Shown: positions 27,379-37,014, counted from the first letter of the stretch. The stretch is DNA of 64,000 bases from Anaerolineaceae bacterium UBA6073 (GCA_002436085.1 DIXT01000020.1:158423-222422), one strand, 5' to 3'. Made by a program: numbers and translations. The notes: a model not told the origin generated them from the letters alone.

Positions 27379-28818
27379 TTACTTGATCTGAGCCATCTGC
27401 TCAGCAAGGATCGCATTCGCGTCGAGATTAGCCTGATCGAGCAGGGCTTTGACATCAGCGGTCGGATCGTCAACGATATTGGTCATGACGGGTTCAATCA
27501 CATTGTCGCGGACAAAGTCGTAGCCAGGCACGGGGGGTTCGAACTTGCCGAATTTCAGCAGGTCAAAGGCGGTCTTGTAGGCAGGATCGGCAGCAAAGAC
27601 ATCCTGGAACTTGGCAGCAACAGACTGTTTCACCGGGAAGTAACCGGAGGCCTTGGCCCACTCGGCATTCACATCAGCGCTGGTGTAGTATTTGACAAAC
27701 AGCCAGGCAGCCAGTTCACGTTCAGGAGTGGACTTGGTGATGGAAACGGAAGCGCCGTAAACATTCTGCACAGGATCCGCGGTGGTGTGGGGGATTGCGC
27801 CAACAGACCACGCGAAGGGGGTGCCGTCAGCTTCCACAGCATCGCCGTAGAAGGGCAGACCGGACGAAGAGCCAACAGAGAAGAGCAGGGTGCCGTTGCC
27901 GAAATCGGACTGATCGCCGTAGTTTTCGGTGACGAGGCGGGCGCAGCCGTCAGCAAACAGGCTCTGGATGAATGTCCAGGCTTGGACTGCAGCGTCGCTG
28001 TTCAGGGTGAACTGATTGGTGGTGTAATCGAACATGTCGCCGCCGAACGCAAAGGTCCAGCTGGCGAAGCGGGAAGTGTCAATGCTCAGCTCATAGCCAG
28101 TAGGAGAAGCTGCACCTTCAGTGGCACCGCTAAACGGGGTAACAGAGGCTTTGCAGGCCATCTCTTTGAACTGCTCTGGGGTGGTGGGCGGCGCATCATA
28201 GCCAAGTTCTGTCAGCCAGTCCATGTTGTAATACATCACTTCCATAGAGCGGTTGGGGGCAAGGCCAAGGCGCTGATTGCCAAACAGAGACAAAACGTCC
28301 TGGGCAAAGAAACCGGGGAAGAAATCTTCCTGTTCTTCTTTGGTCAGACCGTACTTGGGGTGATCAATCAGTTCGTTCATATCAAACATAGCATCTGCCA
28401 GTTGATAGGTCGCGACCTGATTCTGATAACCAACGACAACATCGGGGACATCCGCGGTATTCAGGATAGGTAGCATCTTGTTGAAGATGTCGCCATAGCT
28501 GCCGGCGTATTCAGCGGTGACGGTAATACCGTATTCGTTGGTCGCGTTGAAGTCAGAAACGATCTTGGCGATAGCGGCTTCGCGAGCTTCACCGGTGTGC
28601 TGATGCCACCAAACAATTTCCTTGGCGGGAACAACATCCGCCCAGGGATCAACCTCGGTCGGAGCTTCGGTCGGGGCTTCGGTCGGGGCTTCGGTCACGA
28701 CTGGGGCCTCGGTTGGGGCTTCGGTCGGAGCGGGAGCTTCTGTTGCTTTGGCGCAAGCGCCCAGCACCAGGGAGGCAATCAGGATGACTGCCACAAACAA
28801 TACACTCGTTCTTCTCAT
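27379..28818 (-). CDS. ABC sugar importer, extracellular substrate-binding lipoprotein
   Basis: Family 1 solute-binding protein, 479 residues, tethered outside the cell and delivering a carbohydrate to the permeases encoded upstream. The N-terminus is a lipoprotein signal with lipobox LGAC at about residue 21, followed by an Ala-Pro-Thr-Glu linker with repeated TEAP units. The mature domain has typical features (VWWHQHTGEAREAAIAKIVSDFN; IPDVVVGYQ-like segment DVPDVVVGYQ). A GGAGG ribosome binding site precedes ATG 28818. It is the last and probably most abundant product of the operon. The sugar is unknown; a di- or oligosaccharide would be typical. Confidence 0.93.
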   Translation of the reverse strand: MRRTSVLFVAVILIASLVLGACAKATEAPAPTEAPTEAPVVTEAPTEAPTEAPTEVDPWADVVPAKEIVWWHQHTGEAREAAIAKIVSDFNATNEYGITVTAEYAGSYGDIFNKMLPILNTADVPDVVVGYQNQVATYQLADAMFDMNELIDHPKYGLTKEEQEDFFPGFFAQDVLSLFGNQRLGLAPNRSMEVMYYNMDWLTELGYDAPPTTPEQFKEMACKASVTPFSGATEGAASPTGYELSIDTSRFASWTFAFGGDMFDYTTNQFTLNSDAAVQAWTFIQSLFADGCARLVTENYGDQSDFGNGTLLFSVGSSSGLPFYGDAVEADGTPFAWSVGAIPHTTADPVQNVYGASVSITKSTPERELAAWLFVKYYTSADVNAEWAKASGYFPVKQSVAAKFQDVFAADPAYKTAFDLLKFGKFEPPVPGYDFVRDNVIEPVMTNIVDDPTADVKALLDQANLDANAILAEQMAQIK

Positions 28819-28912
28819 TTTTCAAAACCTCCATTTTGAATCTGATTAATTTGAGACACACGATATCGAAGGCTGAGAGAATACCTTCGTAATATCCAAT
28901 AATGATTATATC

Positions 28913-29803
28913 CTATCCTTTCAAACCTGTTGTGGCTATTCCCTGGGTAAACTGTTTTTGGGTCAGGAAATACACAATCAGGATAGGAATAATCGTGATG
29001 ACCGCGCCGGCCATCAGCCAGTGCGTATATGGGCCGGCTTCCTGCACAAATCCGTACAAGCCAACCATCAACGGACGCCAGGTATCGCGCGTGGTAACCA
29101 GCAGCGGCCACTGGAAGGCGTTCCACGAAGCCGTGAAACCGAACAGGAGCACGGTCATGATCGGCGCCTTGCTGATGGGCATCACAATCTGGACAAGGAA
29201 GCGCAAATGGTCGCAGCCGTCTATGCGGGCAGCGTCCCACAACTCATCCGGAATCTGCGCGAAAAACTGCCGCAGCAGGAAGATGCTGAACGCGTTCGCC
29301 ATGAACGGGACCGTGAGCGCCCAGTAGGTGTTAATCCAGGTGCCCCCCGGCAGCGGGATGATGGTGCCGCGGATGAGCAGGTAGTTCGGGATCAGAGTGA
29401 CTGATTCCGGGATCATCATGGTCGCCAGAAAAAGTCCGAACAAAATGTTTTTACCCTTGAATTCAATCCGACCAAAGGCGTATCCCGCCAGAATAGACGT
29501 GAAAAGCAAGCCGGTCAACGTCCCCAGGGTCACCAGGACGCTGTTCAGGAAATACTTTGAAAAATTTGCCTGCTCCCAGGCTTCTTTGTAGTTGATCCAC
29601 TGCGGAACTTTTGGCACCAACTGGCGGGTAATCGTCTCGCCCAGAGTCATCAGTGAATTGGAAATCATCCAGAAAAACGGGAAAATGAAAACCACCGCGC
29701 CAAACAGCAGGATGATATACAAAAGAGCTTTGCCTAGGATCCTGCCGGCGTGATTTTCTTTAATTTCCTTTTGGGGGTCAAGCACTGCCGCAGAATTATC
29801 CAT
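28913..29803 (-). CDS. ABC sugar importer permease, MalG type
   Basis: A 296-residue inner-membrane permease with about six spans. The EAA-like cytoplasmic loop that docks the ATPase is ELWDAARIDGCDHLRFLVQI. A long N-terminal first span (YIILLFGAVVFIFPFFWMI) and a periplasmic loop before span two are typical of the MalG/CUT1 family. It overlaps the MalF-type gene by 8 nt. No ATP-binding subunit is encoded in the cassette, so it must share a multitask MsmK-like ATPase from elsewhere, which is common for CUT1 importers. Confidence 0.93.
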   Translation of the reverse strand: MDNSAAVLDPQKEIKENHAGRILGKALLYIILLFGAVVFIFPFFWMISNSLMTLGETITRQLVPKVPQWINYKEAWEQANFSKYFLNSVLVTLGTLTGLLFTSILAGYAFGRIEFKGKNILFGLFLATMMIPESVTLIPNYLLIRGTIIPLPGGTWINTYWALTVPFMANAFSIFLLRQFFAQIPDELWDAARIDGCDHLRFLVQIVMPISKAPIMTVLLFGFTASWNAFQWPLLVTTRDTWRPLMVGLYGFVQEAGPYTHWLMAGAVITIIPILIVYFLTQKQFTQGIATTGLKG

Positions 29804-30959
29804 AGAAAACCCGCTCTCCCATAACCTTGTTCTGTGCCAGCGTAAGCCCCATAATGACGATGAACAGCACGATTGCCTGCGCGGTGGCTACGCCGTACTG
29901 GTTCGCTTTATAAAAGCGGTCAAATACCAGCAAACTGGTGGTGATCACCGTATCCTGCGCGCTGGGCGTGCGCATGACGTAAAGATGGTTGAAAGCTTTG
30001 AAGGTGCCGATGAAACCGATCAGCGTCAGGTAAAAAGTCACCGGGGAAATCATAGGTATAGTAATGTGCCAGAAGCGGTCCCATTTGCTGCCGCCGTCCA
30101 TCTCAGCGGCTTCGTAGATTTCTTTAGGAATATTGCCCAGACCTGATAGGAAGATGACCGTGTTGTAACCCACAAAGGACCAGATGCCAAATATGATTAT
30201 TGTCAGCAGCGCCAGGCTGGGTCCTCCAGCTAAACCGGAGACATTGACCCCCAGCAATTTAAGCACAGGCTTGGGTTCAAATCGCCATTTAAGCGGATCC
30301 ACCCCGAAAAACCCAATTAAGCGGTTCGCAAGAGAAGTTTCGCGGCTCGAGAAGATTATCTGAAACACTACCGCGGTGCTGATGGAAGGGGTAATGTAAG
30401 GCAGGAAGTAAATCATCCGGAAAGCTTCCTTCCCGACAATATCCTGATACAGGATATACGCAAGCACCAAACCGAGAATAATTTCAGCCGGCACTGTCCC
30501 CAGCGCGTAATACACAGTCACAATCAGGGAGTTCAGGAAGTCCTTATTCCCGGTTTCGTACATCATGCCCCAACCAGTTACAAAAATCACGCCGCCTAAA
30601 ATCAGGACAAGCGCGCCAGCAATGTGCGCCAGGCGTTGACCGTTGTTCAACGATTGAAAAGCTTTGCCCCAAACCAGCGATCCAAGGATAATTAGCCCTA
30701 AACCAGCTACTAAAACCAAAAGATTCCACCAGGAGCCAAAAATCAGCAGGTAGTTCTTGTCCCCGATGAAAGGACCTTTGGTAACCTGCCAGTTAAACAG
30801 GCTCATGTAAATGGAATACCCGATTGGGAAAATTCCAAATATTAGAATAATGATTAATGCGGGGAGAATAAATAGATAGCCGGTAAGTTGTTCCTGCAGC
30901 CTGATAAGCTTCAGGGTCTTCCGGCGGGACTGGTGCACTACGGTATTTTCAGCCAACAA
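29796..30959 (-). CDS. ABC sugar importer permease, MalF type
   Basis: A 387-residue permease and first gene of the importer operon. The EAA loop is EIYEAAEMDGGSKWDRFWHI. An extra pair of hydrophobic segments near residues 65-130 is inserted after the first span, which makes it about 90 residues longer than the plain 290-residue type. It forms the translocation channel with the MalG-type partner. The expected promoter lies in the 115 nt upstream, but no clear box was identified. Confidence 0.92.
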   Translation of the reverse strand: MLAENTVVHQSRRKTLKLIRLQEQLTGYLFILPALIIILIFGIFPIGYSIYMSLFNWQVTKGPFIGDKNYLLIFGSWWNLLVLVAGLGLIILGSLVWGKAFQSLNNGQRLAHIAGALVLILGGVIFVTGWGMMYETGNKDFLNSLIVTVYYALGTVPAEIILGLVLAYILYQDIVGKEAFRMIYFLPYITPSISTAVVFQIIFSSRETSLANRLIGFFGVDPLKWRFEPKPVLKLLGVNVSGLAGGPSLALLTIIIFGIWSFVGYNTVIFLSGLGNIPKEIYEAAEMDGGSKWDRFWHITIPMISPVTFYLTLIGFIGTFKAFNHLYVMRTPSAQDTVITTSLLVFDRFYKANQYGVATAQAIVLFIVIMGLTLAQNKVMGERVFYG

Positions 30960-31074
30960 AACCTCCAGTAGCCAACGTGCAAACAGGTCTGATTGCCAAC
31001 ATCCTCTTCATTTTACAGGATTTTTTCCATCTGTGGGTTATGAAAAGGTTAACATTTGATATTACCTGTGAATT

Positions 31075-32175
31075 CTATCTTAAGTCGGGGATGAATCCAA
31101 ATATTGTGGTCGGAAAGCTGTCCGTGATAGCCAGAAATCCGATATCGTCCAGGCGCACCAGCCCTTCCCAATTGCGCGAGCTGCCGTCTGGGGTCAGGCT
31201 CAGGCATAGCGGCGCTTCATCAGCCAGCCGGAGGCTCCCATCTTCTATCTGCAGCCGAAGAATACGCTCAACCCGGTCAGAGCGCTTGTGCGTCCCGCCC
31301 TCCCCGTATCGTTCAACAAGTGGATCAAATTTTGCCTTCAGATGGGAATCGCCCGGGTAGAAGTAGTTCATCACCCAGAAACTTCCATCGGGCTGAATTT
31401 CGGTGGCATCGGTAACCCGGAATTCGATACCCGGAAAATCGCTGTCCGCCAGAGGGTCAAGATTAATGTCAAAGGCATGGGCAAAGGAGTTAGGGTTGAC
31501 AACTGCGCCGTTGTCCTCGAAAAATGTGTAGATAACCCCATTCTCAACGATCAGGCTTTCATCGCTGGCATTGCGGAAATCTGTTTGAGGAAGCAGCGGA
31601 ACAATCGTCCCGGGATCCAACCGGATAGATTGGCGCGCGTTGTCCACTAACCCGGAGACGAGATAGCCCATCATCGGATTGCCGCCGCTGGTTTCAATCG
31701 TCATGAAGACTTGCTCTCCAGAGAACGCTATTGCCTCAAATCCCTCAAAACCTACCAGGGTTTCGGAAAGTCCGCCGTCATCAAACTCCAGCAGCCCGGT
31801 TTCGATTGGAGCTTTATTGTCCAGGTTCAGGTAAGCAAGGATGGCTTCTTTTTGGATAGTGACCAGAAAAGCGCTGCCGTCCTTCCCCAAACGCCGCGGA
31901 TATTGCGGCAGCAGCACCAAGGTATCCTCCATCCAGGCCATAGAGGAATATTCCATCCGGGTATCATCATAAGGCGCGGGCAGCTTAATTTCCCGCACCT
32001 CGGCTTCCGTCAGGCTGTCCGCTTTCACAGTGACTGCCGGTAGATCTGTCGCGATACTGATTGAGGTAGGAGCAGCGTCGATTGTCGATGATCCTGTTTC
32101 TATCAAATGACTACTACACGCAACGCAAGCTAATATCAGGGGTAACGCCATAAATCTATCATATTTATTTTTCAT
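31075..32175 (-). CDS. Secreted lipoprotein resembling the phytase/esterase-like beta-propeller family
   Basis: A 366-residue exported protein. A hydrophobic N-terminus ends in LILACVACSS, where the first Cys is the likely lipidation site. Segments SSMAWMEDTLVLLPQ, GFEGFEAIAFSGEQVFMTIE and SSRNWEGLVRLDDIGFLAITD look like successive blades of a propeller of the esterase-like phytase family (the EAI/EGL and acidic residues recur). No phosphate or calcium site can be proven by eye. It overlaps the upstream nuclease gene by 1 nt (TAATG), so the two are one operon. Confidence 0.55.
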   Translation of the reverse strand: MKNKYDRFMALPLILACVACSSHLIETGSSTIDAAPTSISIATDLPAVTVKADSLTEAEVREIKLPAPYDDTRMEYSSMAWMEDTLVLLPQYPRRLGKDGSAFLVTIQKEAILAYLNLDNKAPIETGLLEFDDGGLSETLVGFEGFEAIAFSGEQVFMTIETSGGNPMMGYLVSGLVDNARQSIRLDPGTIVPLLPQTDFRNASDESLIVENGVIYTFFEDNGAVVNPNSFAHAFDINLDPLADSDFPGIEFRVTDATEIQPDGSFWVMNYFYPGDSHLKAKFDPLVERYGEGGTHKRSDRVERILRLQIEDGSLRLADEAPLCLSLTPDGSSRNWEGLVRLDDIGFLAITDSFPTTIFGFIPDLR

Positions 32176-34037
32176 TATTCGAATTTAAATACTGCGTAAA
32201 CCGGGTCGTGATCGCTCACCCGCGCGTCGGGCAGCGTTTCGGAATTGATATGCACCACGTCAAAATGACTGAGTTGTTTCAAAAAAGCCAGGCTGACGAG
32301 GATGTGGTCCAGGGCTTGCGCGTTGCCTTCATGGTTGTAAGTGTAGCGGTCATACTCCGGGAGCAGCGTGATCAGGTTTGCCAAAGCGTCTTCCTGAAGC
32401 GTCATGATCGGTGCACTCCACTGGAAATCATTTAGATCTCCAAGGACCACAACATACGCGAAGGGGTCAACAGCCAGGATTTGCTTCACAAAGGCGTTAA
32501 TCTCGCGCGCCTGCTCCAGACGCTGGCGTTCGCTTACTAGCCCTGGTGGCTGCTGGTCGCCAAAGAGCGGGCCGTCCTCGCCTTTGGAATTGAGGTGGCA
32601 GGCGATTACGAAAATATCCTTACCCTTGAATATAAATTGCGCGCTGAGCGGTTTTCGGCTGTCCCTGAAAGCGTAAGCTTGCGGGCTGACTCGACCCGGA
32701 TTGAGCGACAATGCCGGTTTACCGTCTTTCTTCAGCACCTGGTTCGGTGTGCTTGCATCGCCAGCCGGCGCAGCAGCCAGGCTCAAGCCCCTATCCTCCC
32801 TGTAGAGGAGCACAACCCGGATATTGCCCCCGGCCGCTCCGCCGTCCGCATTCCTGAGCGGGTCGATTGTGAGCGCTTTGTACTCCGGTCCACCGACTTG
32901 CTTTACCTTCTGGATCAGCCTGTTGATATTCCCGGATGCGGAAGTCTGCGCGGAATCCAGTTCGCCGTCGTCATCCTGAATTTCCTGCAACGCCAGGATG
33001 TCCGGGCTGTTGAGGGTAAAGACGATTTGCTCTGCCAGCGCCTTCAGCCTTTCCGGGGAGACCATCGGGTCAAAATTGGCCACGTTATAAGTCGCAAAAG
33101 CTAATTCACTTACCGAGGGCTCGTAAGTAACTGCCTCCGGCGGGTTGTTTCCCTGTTCAAAACGCAACTTTTGGGTGGGCTGCAGCTTGAAATTGCCAAA
33201 GCTGTAATCCATTATCCCGATAATCGGCTGTGTAAACCGCGCGCCAACCTGAACAGCCGGAATGTTTATAAACGTGTCGTCCAGCATAATGCGCTCAGGG
33301 TTGGCATCTTCCTGACGCAGGACAAGCACACTTCGAGGAGATAACACGCTGGCATCCTTGCCAAGATCCGCTACCACTACAACTTCTTTATAGTATGAGG
33401 TCGACGAAACTGCCAGGGCGTCGTTCACCTGCACGCGCATACCTTCCAGGCTCTCACAGAAATCGAGGCCGTCCTGAGCAGGGTCAAATTCACCGGTTCT
33501 GCCGGCATAGCCGTTCACGTCGTTTTCGATTGTAAAGTTCGGGATTCTCCGGCCTGCCTCCCCCAGTACCACTGGTTCCGGCAGCGGATTACCGCTTGAG
33601 AGGACAGAGTAGGAAACCTGGAACAATTCAGTCCGCGTCAGGGAGTTCTCGCCCAGACCAGCCGGGTTATACTCCCGTACCCTCGCTGTCTCAATCCGGA
33701 TAAAATCCCCAACGCTTATGTTTCCGAAAGCGCTCGCGGAAACAAAAAGCGCTTCTGAAGTGCGCTCATCTGTATCTGGAAGCGAATCCTGCAGGTAAAA
33801 GCCGCTGCCAGTAATAGCCGTTACGATGCCTTCGACACCAGAGACGCGCTTTCCATCGTATGGCGAGCGGTGCTGCGCGCCCTGGATCTGGTTGATGCGT
33901 AATCTGCCGTCCAAAGTTGGCACGGCAGCAGCGGTGGGCGTGGTTGTAGGCTGCCCGGCTTTCGGGAATAAACCGCAACCGGTAATTAGCAACGTGATCA
34001 CTAACAGACAGAACAAGGATCTGGCAAATCTTTGCAT
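32175..34037 (-). CDS. Secreted endonuclease/exonuclease/phosphatase-family nuclease lipoprotein
   Basis: A 620-residue extracellular enzyme, probably a DNase or phosphodiesterase used to scavenge nucleic acid phosphate. Lipobox ITGC at residue 21. An N-terminal OB-like domain follows (GVEGIVTAITGSGFYLQD), as in ExeM and YhcR-type nucleases. The C-terminal EEP domain has the full set: TYNVANFDP, ALQEIQDDDGE (Glu), CHLNSKGED (His), VLGDLNDFQW (Asp/Asn), and VSDHDPVYAVF (Asp-His). The pairing with a phytase-like lipoprotein suggests a phosphate-scavenging unit. Start ATG 34037. Confidence 0.85.
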   Translation of the reverse strand: MQRFARSLFCLLVITLLITGCGLFPKAGQPTTTPTAAAVPTLDGRLRINQIQGAQHRSPYDGKRVSGVEGIVTAITGSGFYLQDSLPDTDERTSEALFVSASAFGNISVGDFIRIETARVREYNPAGLGENSLTRTELFQVSYSVLSSGNPLPEPVVLGEAGRRIPNFTIENDVNGYAGRTGEFDPAQDGLDFCESLEGMRVQVNDALAVSSTSYYKEVVVVADLGKDASVLSPRSVLVLRQEDANPERIMLDDTFINIPAVQVGARFTQPIIGIMDYSFGNFKLQPTQKLRFEQGNNPPEAVTYEPSVSELAFATYNVANFDPMVSPERLKALAEQIVFTLNSPDILALQEIQDDDGELDSAQTSASGNINRLIQKVKQVGGPEYKALTIDPLRNADGGAAGGNIRVVLLYREDRGLSLAAAPAGDASTPNQVLKKDGKPALSLNPGRVSPQAYAFRDSRKPLSAQFIFKGKDIFVIACHLNSKGEDGPLFGDQQPPGLVSERQRLEQAREINAFVKQILAVDPFAYVVVLGDLNDFQWSAPIMTLQEDALANLITLLPEYDRYTYNHEGNAQALDHILVSLAFLKQLSHFDVVHINSETLPDARVSDHDPVYAVFKFE

Positions 34038-34106
34038 GGCAAACCTCAGCAGTTATTGTAACCGTTCCAGGCTCCATATTCCTGTTTCGCCGCGGCTGGT
34101 TTGGGT

Positions 34107-34112
34107 TAGAAT
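34107..34112 (+). promoter_or_regulatory. -10 box of the PP2C-like gene, probable leaderless start
   Basis: TAGAAT ends 6 nt before the ATG at 34119 and no ribosome binding site is present. Confidence 0.45.
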
Positions 34113-34118
34113 TACGGC

Positions 34119-34814
34119 ATGGAAATTCAAATCGCGATCTCAAAAGTGGACCGGTACTCATCACCTGAACAGGGCGACCAGGTTGAAATTGTGGAGAGGC
34201 CAAACGGCGGCGTCTCAGTTATCCTCGGCGAGGGCAAGCTGAATGGCAAGCGTTCGAAATTTGTGGCGCGCAAAGCAGTGCATCGCGTCCTTTCGCTCCT
34301 GCTTGACGGCATCCACGACGGCGCGGCTTCGCGCGCGGTGCTCTCGGCGCTGAAAACTGAATACCACGGGGAAGCTGAATTCAGTTTGAACATCCTGTCC
34401 TGTGACCTGGAAAGCGAAACCATCGTCCTGACCAAAAATAACGATCTGCCAGTGATTATGATACGCAAGAATAAAGGCAGCTATACCAGTTACGAGGGGC
34501 ATGACGAGGTTGATCCGCAGGAGCCAAACGTGTATCAATTCCCGATTGAGAACGATTTTATTGTCATCATGTTCTCTGACGGTGTCGCGACAGCCGGCTG
34601 GGAATGCAGCCAGCCACTGGAATGGAACTCGTTGATGGAGACTGTTTTGGACGAACAGGAGCTTTCTGTTCAGGAACTTTCCGACCAAATTCTAAACCAG
34701 GCTGTCGCCCAGGATCTGGGGCAGCCGCATGACGATATGTCCGTGGTTGTTATGCAGGTAGGCAGAAACTTCGGTAAACCTATCCGGCGAATGTCACTCA
34801 CCCTGCCGTTATAA
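34119..34814 (+). CDS. SpoIIE/PP2C-like serine phosphatase domain protein
   Basis: A 231-residue protein with the fold of PPM phosphatases that act on anti-anti-sigma factors. The C-terminal metal-binding parts are intact: IVIMFSDGVATAG and HDDMSVVVMQVG. The N-terminal GDGxGHG motif of active enzymes is replaced by LGEGKLNGKRSK, so one metal-binding Asp appears to be missing. It may be inactive or use a different residue. No anti-sigma factor or kinase is nearby. It ends 15 nt before the epimerase gene, which has its own strong ribosome binding site. Confidence 0.75.
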   Translation: MEIQIAISKVDRYSSPEQGDQVEIVERPNGGVSVILGEGKLNGKRSKFVARKAVHRVLSLLLDGIHDGAASRAVLSALKTEYHGEAEFSLNILSCDLESETIVLTKNNDLPVIMIRKNKGSYTSYEGHDEVDPQEPNVYQFPIENDFIVIMFSDGVATAGWECSQPLEWNSLMETVLDEQELSVQELSDQILNQAVAQDLGQPHDDMSVVVMQVGRNFGKPIRRMSLTLPL

Positions 34815-34829
34815 ACAAAGGAGAGCAGT

Positions 34830-35861
34830 ATGCGAGAGCAAGTTGTTCTGATTACTGGCGCAAACGGGGAAATTGGGCACGGCCTGATCCGGCACATTTC
34901 CAGCATGAATTGTCCGATCGTCGCCATTGACGTCAATCCTCTCGATAAACCGCTGCGCTCCATGGTCGCCAAATGGATTGTGGGGGATATCCTGGATCAA
35001 ATCCTGCTTGGCCGCCTGGTTGTTGAGCACCAAATCCGCACGATTTACCACCTGGCTTCAATTCTCTCCACCAAAGCTGAATACAACCCGGAAACCGCCC
35101 ACCGCATCAACGTGGAAGGGACGTTGAACCTGCTGCGTCTGGCGGTGGAGCAGTCGCAGTGGCAGGGCAATTCGGTCAAATTCATCTACCCCAGCTCTAT
35201 CGCCGCTTACGGGATGGACTCGCTGGCTTGTAAAACGCAGGTCGGCAAGGTTAATGAGACCCAGTACATGTTTCCGACCACGATGTACGGCTGCAACAAA
35301 CTGTATTGCGAACACCTCGGGCGCTATTACAGCAAAAACTACCGCCAACTTGCCGCAGATTCCGCATCCGGACCGACAGTGGATTTCCGCTGCCTGCGCT
35401 TCCCGGGGCTCATTAGCGCGGAAACGATCCCAACCGGCGGCACCAGCGATTACGGCCCCGAGATGCTGCACGCTGCCGCAAAAGGCATACCCTATAGCTG
35501 CTTTGTCCGTCCTGATACCCGTTTGCCTTTTATGGTCATGCCGGACGCGATAAAATCGCTCATTACCCTTGAGGAAGCCGACCAGGAAAACCTTTCTCAA
35601 TTCGTATACAACGTCACCAGCTTTAACCCGACCGCGCAGGAAATCTACGAAATCACGACAAAAGCCTTTCCCGGCGCTCGCATTAGCTTTGATGTTGACC
35701 AGCGCAGGCAAAAGATCGTCGATTCCTGGCCGGAAGACGTGGACGACAGCGCCGCCCGTCGGGATTGGGGTTGGCAGCCGGATTACGACCAGGAACGCGC
35801 CTTCGGCGAATATTTGATTCCCGCCATCCGCAAGCAGTACGCCGAGCTTGCCAACCCGTGA
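34830..35861 (+). CDS. NAD-dependent epimerase/dehydratase, L-threonine 3-dehydrogenase-like SDR
   Basis: A 343-residue extended short-chain dehydrogenase. The NAD site is ITGANGEIGHGLIRH, and the catalytic Tyr-Lys pair is in TMYGCNKLYCEH with Ser in PSSIAAYG. HLASILSTKAEYNPETAHRIN resembles the substrate region of SDR-type threonine dehydrogenases and GalE-like enzymes. Threonine dehydrogenase is the best guess, but a nucleotide-sugar epimerase is possible. AAAGGAG lies 7 nt before the ATG. Followed 56 nt later by the FmdB-like gene. Confidence 0.82.
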   Translation: MREQVVLITGANGEIGHGLIRHISSMNCPIVAIDVNPLDKPLRSMVAKWIVGDILDQILLGRLVVEHQIRTIYHLASILSTKAEYNPETAHRINVEGTLNLLRLAVEQSQWQGNSVKFIYPSSIAAYGMDSLACKTQVGKVNETQYMFPTTMYGCNKLYCEHLGRYYSKNYRQLAADSASGPTVDFRCLRFPGLISAETIPTGGTSDYGPEMLHAAAKGIPYSCFVRPDTRLPFMVMPDAIKSLITLEEADQENLSQFVYNVTSFNPTAQEIYEITTKAFPGARISFDVDQRRQKIVDSWPEDVDDSAARRDWGWQPDYDQERAFGEYLIPAIRKQYAELANP

Positions 35862-35917
35862 GATCCGGTTTACTATTTTGTTTATTCTTAAATTCAGAAC
35901 CAAACTGAGGAACGCTT

Positions 35918-36142
35918 ATGCCAATCTATGAATACCAGTGCCGGCAATGCGGCACGCATTTTGAACTTATCCGCACTTACAGCCAGGCAGACTCCCCTGC
36001 CCAGTGCCCGCACTGCGCCGGCTCCGAAACCCGACGTGAACTTTCGCGCGTGAACGCCTTTAGCGGCGGTAAAAGCCTGACCGATTCCGGTCCTTCCTGC
36101 AGCAGCTGCTCCGGCGGAAGCTGCAGCACTTGTGGACAATAA
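35918..36142 (+). CDS. FmdB-family zinc-ribbon protein
   Basis: A 74-residue protein starting MPIYEYQCRQCGTHFE, the standard FmdB/CxxC zinc ribbon, with a second CxxC in CPHCAG. The C-terminus is a Ser/Cys-rich tail (SCSSCSGGSCSTCGQ) that adds three more CxxC-like pairs. FmdB was proposed as a regulator of formamidase genes; most members have no known role. The stop overlaps the following ATG (TAATG). Confidence 0.85.
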   Translation: MPIYEYQCRQCGTHFELIRTYSQADSPAQCPHCAGSETRRELSRVNAFSGGKSLTDSGPSCSSCSGGSCSTCGQ

Positions 36143-37005
36143 TGATGAAAAACCTCAACGGAAAATTCGCACTAATCACCGGCGGATCCAGCGGAATCGG
36201 GCTTGCACTTGCTTGCAAACTTTTCGCCAAAGGAATGTCGGTTGCCATTCTCGCGCGCGACCAGAAGCGATTGGATCAGGCGCTGGAGATTGTCGAAAAG
36301 TCGCGCCAGAACCCCTTGCAAAAGCTCATCGCGATTTCAGCGGACGTCACCGATGCCAAAGCAATCGCGCTAACATTGGCGGATCTGAAAACAAACCACG
36401 GTCTGCCTGATTTACTGATCAACTGCGCCGGGGTTGCCAAGCCGGGCTATGCTGAACTTCTACCCCTGGAAGATTTTCGCTGGATGATGGACATTGATTA
36501 CCACGGCACCGTGAATGTAACCCAAACGCTGCTACCAGACTTTATCGCGCGCGGCAGCGGGCATATCGTAAACTTCTCTTCGCTGGCTGGGGCGGTCGGA
36601 ATATTTGGATACACAGCCTACTGCGGCGCCAAGTTCGCCGTCCGGGGCTATTCCGACGCGCTCCGTTCGGAAATGAAGCCGCGCGGCATCCGGGTTTCGT
36701 GCGTCTTTCCGCCGGACACAGACACCCCACAATTGGCCTGGGAAAATCAGTTCAAGCCGTTTGAAACGCATGTTATCGCCGGGTCCGATAAACCGCTTCC
36801 GGCGGAAAAAGTAGCAGAAAGCATTCTGCGCGGCATCCAAAAAGACAAGATTTCCATCGTTCCTGGTTTGGAAGCCAAGCTACTATTCTTTGCCGCAACG
36901 CATCTGGGCGGTTTGGTATACCCTGTGCTGGATTTGATGGTCAAAAGCGCTGCCAAAAAGAAAGCGTCCGCACAAGCTGCTAAAACTGAAAAACTCAGCC
37001 AGTAA
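36142..37005 (+). CDS. Short-chain dehydrogenase, 3-ketodihydrosphingosine-reductase-like
   Basis: A 287-residue classical SDR. Nucleotide site TGGSSGIGLALA, catalytic Ser in NFSSLAGAVG and Tyr-Lys in YTAYCGAKFAV. The order of elements and the C-terminal hydrophobic stretch resemble KDSR-type reductases that reduce 3-keto lipids at a membrane. Substrate remains open. Start is ATG 36142 within the FmdB stop. It is followed by a Lys/Ala-rich tail and then, 9 nt on, the mrfA start. Confidence 0.82.
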   Translation: MMKNLNGKFALITGGSSGIGLALACKLFAKGMSVAILARDQKRLDQALEIVEKSRQNPLQKLIAISADVTDAKAIALTLADLKTNHGLPDLLINCAGVAKPGYAELLPLEDFRWMMDIDYHGTVNVTQTLLPDFIARGSGHIVNFSSLAGAVGIFGYTAYCGAKFAVRGYSDALRSEMKPRGIRVSCVFPPDTDTPQLAWENQFKPFETHVIAGSDKPLPAEKVAESILRGIQKDKISIVPGLEAKLLFFAATHLGGLVYPVLDLMVKSAAKKKASAQAAKTEKLSQ

Positions 37006-37014
37006 ACTATTTAC

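Noticed and set aside
27787..28473. 228-codon open frame on the plus strand
   Set aside because: It is the antisense of the sugar-binding protein gene, whose domain and lipobox are clear; no ribosome binding site or known motif.
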